A DNA stretch of 64,000 nt from Paenibacillus_AA sp045062745 (GTDB lineage Bacteria; Bacillota; Bacilli; Paenibacillales; NBRC-103111): contig NZ_JBJGED010000009.1 in assembly GCF_045062745.1 (NCBI RefSeq), positions 62,001 through 126,000 of the forward strand, given 5' to 3'. A model generated the notes under the pieces. That model saw nothing but the letters and a program-made list of their open reading frames with translations. It did no database searches and had not been told where the DNA came from. Both the position numbers and the translations under genes were made by a program. Positions 58,049-64,000 of the stretch are shown here, one piece after another. Numbering within the stretch: the first letter of the stretch is position 1; each line of letters begins with the position of its first letter.

Positions 58049-61000
58049 CTAATTTCTCGTCACAGCGAAATTATCGAAATACACATTGCCCGCCGACCGC
58101 TGGTTGAAGATGCGGAAGGCGCTGATCTTCGGGCTCGCGGCCGAGTACGACTCTTGAGCCATCTGAGTGAGCGTGCCGTTCTTCGGTCCTGAGCGGAACG
58201 TCACGGTATTCGTGGTGAAATCCAGATCGATCTCCAGCGTATACCACGTGTTCAGCTGAAACCCGGGGATCAGGTTGCGATAGGTGCTCGTCGTGCCCAG
58301 CCGGTATTTCAGACCATTCGCGGTATCCGTCTGGATCTCCAGGAAGTTCGAGCCGGTATAGAGCAGGAGCTTATCCCCGTTGAAGTTCGCCTCGCGCATG
58401 TAATCAAACTTGAAATGCGCCGTCGGCCCTTCGGCAAGGAAGTCGTAGACGAAGTTCCCCGCTGCTCCGTTAGGCACGCTCAAGCTAAGGTCCGGGCCGC
58501 CCGGGACCGCCGCGACCAGCCACGGCGTCGGCCAGGCATCGGGATAGGCCGAATACGGCTGCCCTACCGTGCCGTCGTTGAAATCGACGAACAAGTCCGA
58601 GGACGGGCCGCCGACCGTCACTTGCAAGGAGGCCGATAGCGGCGATTCGCCTTCCGCACTGACGGCGCTCACCTTGTAGTAATACGTAGTATCCGACAGG
58701 AGGCCTTTGTTCCTGAAGGATGTGCCTGTGATCGGACCGACTTCCAGCTTGCCATACGGCCCGTTCGGGCTGTCCGCCCGGTAGAGCGTGTAGGAAGCCG
58801 CTCCGGCGACCGGGCTCCAGCTGAGCGCCACTTCGTTCCGACGGGCGGTCGCGGTCACGCCGGACGGTTCCGCCGGCCCGTTCCAACCCGTGACGTTGTC
58901 GAAGTAGACATTGCCGCTCGACCGCTGGATGAAGACGCGGAGGGCGCTGATTTTCGGACTGGCCGCCGTATACGACTCCTGCGCCTGCACAGTCAGAGGC
59001 CCGTTCTTCGGCCCCGTTCGGAACGTGACCGTATTCGCGACGAAGTCCAAATCGATCGCCACCGTATACCACTCGTTCAATTGAAAGCCAGGAATGAGAT
59101 TGCGGTATTCGGTCGTCGTGCCCAGGCGATAGCGTAATCCGTACACAGAGTCGGCGACCGACTCCAGGAAGTTCGTCCCCGTGTAGAACAACAGCTTATC
59201 GAGATTGAAGTTCGCCTCGCGCATATAGTCTAAGCGGAGATGCGCGGTCGTGCCCGAATTCGTGAAATCGTATGTGAACGTCCCGATCGCATTCGGCGCG
59301 ACGCTGAGGCTCTTGTCCTCCGAGCTCGGCGTCGGCGACACAGTCCATGCCGTCGGCCACTCGGCCGGCGCGACATAAGGCTGCCCGTCGGTTCCATCGT
59401 TGAAATCGACGGAGATCGGCTGCAGCGGCGTCTTCGTCGATGCGATCGCATGCAGCGACAATGCCGACTCGCCGCCGGCCGTAACTGCGGTGACCTTGTA
59501 AGCATACTCGGTCGCGGCGATCAGCCCGTTGTTCGTGAAGGCGGAAGCCGTCAGCGCGGTTGTCGTCAGCTTCGTATATGCGCCGTTCGAGCTGGCCGCG
59601 CGATAGACGTGGTAACCGGTCGCGCCCGCTACGGGCGTCCAGTCGAGCCGGATCGAATCCCGGTCCAGCGCCTGCGCCCGTAGTCCGCTAGGCGCTCCGC
59701 TCACGGCAACCTTCGGCACCGCAGGTACGACTCCCTCCGGGAAAGTGCCGATCGTGAGCTCGTTCAAATATTTCTCCAAGTTCGTATAACCGTCTCCGGT
59801 GAAATCGGTTTTCCCGTCCAGCGGGCTGTTCGGATTCAACCCGTGCTCCCGCTCCCACACGTCCGGCATCCCATCTCCGTCCGTATCTGCAGGCACCTCA
59901 CCCGTGTGGAGCACGGGCCATTGTAGTGTGACCTTCGTCGCATGCTTTTCATCCAGCAAAGCTTGCTCCTCGGCCGTCACGCTGTTCGCCGTATAAATGA
60001 CGGTCCCCGTCCCATTGATGACGTCGTTCACGATAGCGCGGTCGACCTCATCCCGTTTGAGGCTGGCCCCGGCGTAGTCCAGCACCTTGCTGTACGCTGC
60101 GTCAGGGCTGTCCTGCGGCGAAGGGTTCGGCATCGCATACGGCGTCGAGACGAACAGCTGCGGGTTTTTCTTGATGCCGGCGAAGTTGTTCGGGTGGCTG
60201 GCGGCTGACAAGCTGCCGTCCCGGTGCACGCTCTTGTTGCCGGTCAGGGCGATGCTCGACCCGAGCTCCGCCTCGGCCATCCGGTCCTGGTCCTGGGTGC
60301 TGAGGCCGGCCTTGTAATAGTTGTTCACCATGTTCCCTTGCTGGTTCTCGCCGTACATACTCTTGTAGCCCCAGTCGTAGATCACGTTGTTGCGCACATC
60401 CATCGACTTGCCGGAAAACCGCGGGTTGCGGCTGTCGTTGTGGGCGAGCAGGTTGTAGTAATAGGTGGCGTTGTCGCCGCCCCAGATGCCTCCATAGCCG
60501 TGGAAGCCTTTGCCCGCCACGTTCGAGAACACGATCGTCTGGGCGATCGTGCTGTACTGCATCGTGAAGTCGGTGTTCTGATAAAACGAAGCCGACTCGT
60601 CGGTCCCCCAGCTCGCCGAGATATGGTCGAACATGAGCTGTTTGCGGAACCGCCCCGTAACGCCGTCCATGTCCACCCCGGCTTCGTCGCCGGTGCGGAA
60701 TCGGAGGTATCGGGCGATTAGGTTATCGCCCTGGAACACGACGGTATGCTTCTTGAACGTAATCCCATCACCGGGCGCGGATTGACCGGCGATCGTCAGA
60801 TTGGATGCCGTGACGAACAGCATGGATTGCAGCTCGATCGTCCCCGACACCTGGAACAGAATCGTCCGGTTGCTCTGGCTCACCGCGTCGCGCAACGAAC
60901 CCGGCCCGGAATCGTTCAGATTCGTAACATAGTAGACGTCCTGACCGCGACCGCCGGTGGCGTACTTCCCGCCCCCTTCCGCTCCGGGAAAGGCGGGAAT

Positions 61001-61630
61001 CGTGCCGGGCACGACTTCAGGCCGCAGCGGCGGCGGATCGAGCGGCGTGCCGACCGCCGGCCCGACCAGGACGGAATACATCTGGCCGAAGCCGATATGG
61101 CCCGTCGCATTGTTGCCGCCCAACGCAACGGTGCCGGCCTTGTACGTACGCGAGTAGACGCGATATACGTTCGTCGCCGTGACCGTGCCGTTCGCGTCCT
61201 TCACCTGCGCTTCGAGCGTATTCCCCGTGTATGTCCACCCATATTGAGGGGTCAGCCAAAAGTCAGCGGAGAACGGATCGGTAAACGCGTCGTCCGCGTG
61301 CATCGCGACGTAGATCGTCGCGTCCGTATCGATCGTGAATGTAAGGAACGGGTTGGTCGGCTCGTTCTTATGCTCCGTTCCGCCGCCGGTCTGGATATAG
61401 GACAAGCCGGCATAAGGCCCTACGTTGGTAAAGGTGGTGGCGGGATCGTTGACGTAGACTTGCCGGCCGGTCTGCAGATCGGAATACACGGCATACGTGA
61501 CCGGAGCGAACCATTCGTTGTTCAACGTGAGGTTGCTGATGCCGATCGCCGACGCACGGGCGGGCATCGCGGGCAACAGCTGCAGCGCCAGCAATATGGC
61601 GAGCAGAAGAGCAATCGATTTCTTTTTCAT
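58049..61630 (-). CDS. secreted multidomain pectate lyase
   Basis: Extracellular polysaccharide lyase of 1193 residues. Signal peptide (KKKSIALLLAILLALQLLPAMPARA, about 1-27); an N-terminal domain to about 180; a right-handed beta-helix pectate-lyase domain from FPGAEGGGKYATGGRGQDVYYVTNLNDSGPGSLRDAV to about 590. A calcium-binding dockerin-like loop (DTDGDGMPDVWEREHGLNPNSPLDG) follows, then fibronectin III, a ~190-residue beta-sandwich, a second fibronectin III and a second copy of the beta-sandwich. The two sandwich copies are clearly duplicated (VDFNDGTDGQPY / VDFNDGTVGQPY; FDNVTGWN / FDNFAVTRN). Likely carbohydrate-binding. GGAGG sits six bases before ATG 61630. A cre-like site lies upstream. 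Confidence 0.92.
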   Translation of the reverse strand: MKKKSIALLLAILLALQLLPAMPARASAIGISNLTLNNEWFAPVTYAVYSDLQTGRQVYVNDPATTFTNVGPYAGLSYIQTGGGTEHKNEPTNPFLTFTIDTDATIYVAMHADDAFTDPFSADFWLTPQYGWTYTGNTLEAQVKDANGTVTATNVYRVYSRTYKAGTVALGGNNATGHIGFGQMYSVLVGPAVGTPLDPPPLRPEVVPGTIPAFPGAEGGGKYATGGRGQDVYYVTNLNDSGPGSLRDAVSQSNRTILFQVSGTIELQSMLFVTASNLTIAGQSAPGDGITFKKHTVVFQGDNLIARYLRFRTGDEAGVDMDGVTGRFRKQLMFDHISASWGTDESASFYQNTDFTMQYSTIAQTIVFSNVAGKGFHGYGGIWGGDNATYYYNLLAHNDSRNPRFSGKSMDVRNNVIYDWGYKSMYGENQQGNMVNNYYKAGLSTQDQDRMAEAELGSSIALTGNKSVHRDGSLSAASHPNNFAGIKKNPQLFVSTPYAMPNPSPQDSPDAAYSKVLDYAGASLKRDEVDRAIVNDVINGTGTVIYTANSVTAEEQALLDEKHATKVTLQWPVLHTGEVPADTDGDGMPDVWEREHGLNPNSPLDGKTDFTGDGYTNLEKYLNELTIGTFPEGVVPAVPKVAVSGAPSGLRAQALDRDSIRLDWTPVAGATGYHVYRAASSNGAYTKLTTTALTASAFTNNGLIAATEYAYKVTAVTAGGESALSLHAIASTKTPLQPISVDFNDGTDGQPYVAPAEWPTAWTVSPTPSSEDKSLSVAPNAIGTFTYDFTNSGTTAHLRLDYMREANFNLDKLLFYTGTNFLESVADSVYGLRYRLGTTTEYRNLIPGFQLNEWYTVAIDLDFVANTVTFRTGPKNGPLTVQAQESYTAASPKISALRVFIQRSSGNVYFDNVTGWNGPAEPSGVTATARRNEVALSWSPVAGAASYTLYRADSPNGPYGKLEVGPITGTSFRNKGLLSDTTYYYKVSAVSAEGESPLSASLQVTVGGPSSDLFVDFNDGTVGQPYSAYPDAWPTPWLVAAVPGGPDLSLSVPNGAAGNFVYDFLAEGPTAHFKFDYMREANFNGDKLLLYTGSNFLEIQTDTANGLKYRLGTTSTYRNLIPGFQLNTWYTLEIDLDFTTNTVTFRSGPKNGTLTQMAQESYSAASPKISAFRIFNQRSAGNVYFDNFAVTRN

Positions 61631-61734
61631 CATGTTCCTCCTCCTATTTTTTGTGCCATCCTGGATCGTATGCATCTCATCCAACCGCGTCGTCTGCCAT
61701 CCGGCCACCTCCTTTTCCACCGAAGGAGCGTTCT

Positions 61735-61748
61735 TGTAAACGCTTGCT
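61735..61748. promoter_or_regulatory. candidate cre (CcpA) site upstream of the pectate lyase
   Basis: TGTAAACGCTTGCT (plus) matches 12 of 14 positions of the degenerate cre consensus. It lies about 105 bases upstream of the pectate lyase start codon. Confidence 0.35.
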
Positions 61749-61818
61749 TTTCGCCCCGTTGGTTTTGATCATACTCCCGCGCGATCGAGCGGTACCAGAT
61801 CCATCTGCTTCGCCCACC

Positions 61819-61870
61819 GTACGATTTTTTAGAAAAGCCCTTCTCGTGCCTGGATTCTAAGGAATCGTAC
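61819..61870 (+). other. 16-bp stem hairpin in the leader of the permease operon
   Basis: GTACGATTTTTTAGAA (61819-61834) pairs with TTCTAAGGAATCGTAC (61855-61870) over all 16 positions if transcribed on the plus strand, two of them G-U. The loop is 20 bases. The region 61631-62004 holds otherwise the cre-like site and nothing else recognised. Confidence 0.6.
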
Positions 61871-62004
61871 CCTCGTTATGAGGTGTACCTTGTACGTCCG
61901 AAGGGGCCTTTGTAAGATGTGGGTGAAGCGCTACCATAATCAGCGGAAGGAGAAGAGGCATTGGACGGAAGAAAACGAGGCGCTGTCGGAAGGAGACGTA
62001 ACCC

Positions 62005-62967
62005 ATGAACAACGCGGCGCCCCTTGTTAGCGATCGGGGGAGAGCACGAAGCAACTGGAGATCGGCGGTCCGAAAAGGGTGGGCGCGCTCGAAGTATCTG
62101 CATTTATTGGCGTTGCCGGGGGTCCTGTTCTATCTGATTTTTAATTATGTCCCGATGTATGGCGTCCTGATCGCGTTCCAAGATTTTCAACCCCTCAATG
62201 GGGTATGGGGCAGCCCATGGGTCGGCGTCGACCAATTCGTGAAGTTTTTCCAGCATATGTACTTTTGGCGGGTCATCCGCAACACGCTGCTGCTGAGCGT
62301 CCTGGAGCTGGTGTTCGTGTTCCCGCTGCAAATCCTGTTCGCCATCCTGCTGAACGAGGTGAGGAACCGCTTCTACAAACGGTTCGTACAGACGGTTAGC
62401 TACCTGCCGCACTTCATCTCGCTGCCGGCGATCGTGGGGATGCTGTTCATGTTCCTCTCGCCGCAGGACGGACCCTTGAACATGCTGCTGGTGAAGGTGT
62501 TCCATATGGAGCCGATCAACTTCATGGGCGTGTCCGAATGGTTCCGGCCGCTGTATATCCTGTCCGACATCTGGACGCAGCTCGGCTGGGGCGCGATCAT
62601 CTACTTGGCGGCGCTCACGAACGTGAACCCGGACATGTACGAATCCGCCTCGCTCGACGGCGCGAGCCGGGTGAAGATGATCTGGCACATTACCTTGCCG
62701 GCCATCCAACCGACCGTCATGATCATGCTGCTGCTCCAGATCGGCAAGATGATGTCGCTCGGCGCGGACAAGGTGCTGCTCATGCAGTCGCCGGTCACCT
62801 ACGAGGTGTCGGATGTGATCAGCACATTCGTGTACCGGCGCGGCCTGGAGTTCGGCGAATACAGCTTCGCCACGGCTGTCGGCTTTTTCAACTCGCTTAT
62901 TAACATTTTCCTGCTGCTGACCGCGAACTGGATCGTCAAGAAGACGACCGACAACAGCTTGTTCTAA
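62005..62967 (+). CDS. sugar ABC transporter permease (LplB-like)
   Basis: 320-residue permease with six membrane segments (YLHLLALPGVLFYLIFNYVPMYGVLIAF first). ATPase-contact region ESASLDGASRVKMIWHITLPAIQPTVMIMLLLQIGKMMSLG. LplB types of this kind import oligosaccharides, often pectin- or rhamnogalacturonan-derived, which fits the pectate lyase gene beside it. GGAAGGAG precedes the ATG. A YtcP-like permease gene follows 105 bases later, with a hairpin repeat in between. Confidence 0.94.
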   Translation: MNNAAPLVSDRGRARSNWRSAVRKGWARSKYLHLLALPGVLFYLIFNYVPMYGVLIAFQDFQPLNGVWGSPWVGVDQFVKFFQHMYFWRVIRNTLLLSVLELVFVFPLQILFAILLNEVRNRFYKRFVQTVSYLPHFISLPAIVGMLFMFLSPQDGPLNMLLVKVFHMEPINFMGVSEWFRPLYILSDIWTQLGWGAIIYLAALTNVNPDMYESASLDGASRVKMIWHITLPAIQPTVMIMLLLQIGKMMSLGADKVLLMQSPVTYEVSDVISTFVYRRGLEFGEYSFATAVGFFNSLINIFLLLTANWIVKKTTDNSLF

Positions 62968-62971
62968 ACAG

Positions 62972-63027
62972 CCCACCAAAGTGACGTATTGCTTCGATGC
63001 GCATTCCGAGTACTTTGGCGGGGACCC
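62972..63027. repeat. dispersed ~56-bp hairpin repeat, copy 3
   Basis: CCCACCAAAGT ... ACTTTGGCGGGGACCC. Relative to copies 1 and 2 both arms carry one extra complementary base (CCAAAG/CTTTGG against CAAAG/CTTTG). It lies between the two permease genes and is not at an operon end. A partial match (CCCACCAAAGTC) is at 63042-63053. Confidence 0.85.
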
Positions 63028-63072
63028 AAAATCTTTAACCCACCAAAGTCTTTGACGAAAGGAGGTGCCCCC

Positions 63073-63963
63073 ATGATCCGAGACCGCTCGCTATCGTCGA
63101 AGCTGCTGGACGTCGTCGTGCACGCAGTGATGATTCTGGTGCTGATTGCTACGATATATCCTGTGCTATACGTGCTGTCCGCCTCACTCAGCAGCCCGAC
63201 GGCTTATAATCTGGGCCAGGTGTCGATCTTCCCGGTAGATGTTACACTGAAGGCATACCGTCTTATCTGGGAAGCGAAAACCGTAGCCCGCTCCTTTCTG
63301 AACTCTGTGGTGTATACGATGCTCGGCACGGCGATCAGCATGGTGCTGACGACTTCGCTCGCTTATGCGATCTCCCGCAAGCGCTTGACGCTGCGAGGCT
63401 TCTACATGGTGTTCGTGCTGATCACGATGTATTTCAACGGCGGCATGATCGCGAATTTCTTGCTTGTGAAAAACTTGGGCCTGTACAATTCGATCTGGGC
63501 GATCGTTCTGCCCACGGCGGTGTCGACGTATTACCTCATCATCATGCGATCCTATTTTCAAGCCATTCCCGAGGAGCTGAATGAATCCGCTTACTTGGAC
63601 GGGGCTAACGATCTGGTCATCTTCCTCCGCATCACCTTGCCCTTGTCGATGGCCGCGCTGGTCACGATCGGGCTGTTCTACGCGGTGAATTACTGGAACG
63701 CTTGGTTCTCCTCGCTGCTCTATCTGAAGGACCAGGACAAGTATCCGCTGCAGATGGTGCTGCGCCAGATCATCATTCGCTCGGAGCTGCTCATGCAGTC
63801 GATCCGGGCCGGGGAGGCGTCCGCCAGCGAGATGGCTTCCACGGACGTCACCTCCGTCAAGTACGCGACGCTCTTCGTCTCCATCGGGCCGATGATGATT
63901 TTGTATCCGTTTATTCAGAAATATTTTGTCAAAGGCGTCATGATCGGTTCGTTAAAGGGCTGA
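63073..63963 (+). CDS. sugar ABC transporter permease (YtcP/LplC-like)
   Basis: 296-residue permease. Starts at ATG 63073 with AAAGGAGG eight bases upstream; the longer frame from 62989 overlaps the repeat and lacks a site. Six membrane segments (VVVHAVMILVLIATIYPVLYVLSASL first). Contact motif ELNESAYLDGANDLVIFLRITLPLSMAALVTIGLFYAVNYWNAWFSSLLYL, and C-terminus PFIQKYFVKGVMIGSLKG. Second permease of the importer near the pectate lyase; the binding-protein gene probably follows. Confidence 0.94.
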   Translation: MIRDRSLSSKLLDVVVHAVMILVLIATIYPVLYVLSASLSSPTAYNLGQVSIFPVDVTLKAYRLIWEAKTVARSFLNSVVYTMLGTAISMVLTTSLAYAISRKRLTLRGFYMVFVLITMYFNGGMIANFLLVKNLGLYNSIWAIVLPTAVSTYYLIIMRSYFQAIPEELNESAYLDGANDLVIFLRITLPLSMAALVTIGLFYAVNYWNAWFSSLLYLKDQDKYPLQMVLRQIIIRSELLMQSIRAGEASASEMASTDVTSVKYATLFVSIGPMMILYPFIQKYFVKGVMIGSLKG

Positions 63964-63993
63964 TGCCTTCACATTAGAAATGGGGGAGTCCCA

Positions 63994-64000
63994 GTGTTCA
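63994..64000 (+). other. probable start of a further gene, cut by the window edge
   Basis: GGGGGAG lies 8 bases before GTG at 63994. In comparable operons a binding-protein gene follows YtcP. Only seven bases are visible. Confidence 0.3.

Noticed and set aside
61920..61960. cre site near TGAAGCGCTACCA
   Set aside because: One base is missing relative to the cre consensus, so spacing of the half sites is wrong.

Overview
The window is about 64 kb of a moderately GC-rich, spore-forming Gram-positive chromosome. It is most likely from the Paenibacillaceae (Paenibacillus, Cohnella or a close relative). Supporting signs are T-box leaders on two aminoacyl-tRNA synthetase genes, strong AGGAGG-type ribosome binding sites, a GlnR/TnrA-type box at glnA, the thrS-ytxC pair, a liaFSR operon, and several LplA/LplB/YtcP-type sugar ABC systems with YesM/YesN-type regulators. 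No rRNA, tRNA, CRISPR array or prophage was seen.

Layout. 0.2-8.9 kb is housekeeping: a HAD phosphatase, an orphan sugar-binding lipoprotein, a beta-type glutamine synthetase with its own nitrogen-control boxes, DAHP synthase, a DUF2062 membrane protein, a PIG-V-like mannosyltransferase and ispH. 9-21 kb is mostly envelope stress and signalling: an OmpR-type two-component system beside an HtrA protease, a YugN-like protein, liaF-liaS-liaR, a very large hybrid kinase, an ECF sigma factor and a 3D-domain protein. 21-24.6 kb holds T-box-controlled thrS and ytxC. 24.7-30.9 kb is a ketone-body/3-hydroxybutyrate operon (thiolase, 3-hydroxyacyl-CoA dehydrogenase, 3-hydroxybutyrate dehydrogenase, a one-piece CoA transferase) behind a sigma-54 promoter and its enhancer-binding protein. 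31.3-38.8 kb has a malic enzyme and a PotABCD-like ABC operon with an M20 peptidase, divergent from an IclR regulator whose probable operators are visible. 39.3-51.5 kb is a carbohydrate locus (binding protein, YesM/YesN, clan-A glycoside hydrolase, MlrC-like protein, GNAT, two permeases) with a decayed TnpB element between the binding protein and the permeases. 51.8-57.8 kb has a MORN-repeat protein, an APH-like kinase, a lipoprotein, mqnC, and a T-box-controlled second-type methionyl-tRNA synthetase. 58-64 kb has a large secreted pectate lyase and two more sugar permeases.

The most unusual content is between the genes. Five intergenic loci (31.0, 39.0, 51.6, 54.2 and 57.8 kb) each carry four copies of a ~20-bp module in the order forward, forward, reverse, reverse. 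Module centres are always spaced about 51, 58 and 51 bp. Three loci share one module sequence; the other two each have their own sequence but the same geometry, so the modules of one element appear to change together. A sixth, half element lies beside the 39-kb copy. I do not recognise this class. A second, separate family of ~56-bp hairpins occurs three times (21.2, 48.3, 63.0 kb) with a compensatory pair change and a conserved wobble position.

All functions are assigned from reading the sequence. No database search was run.
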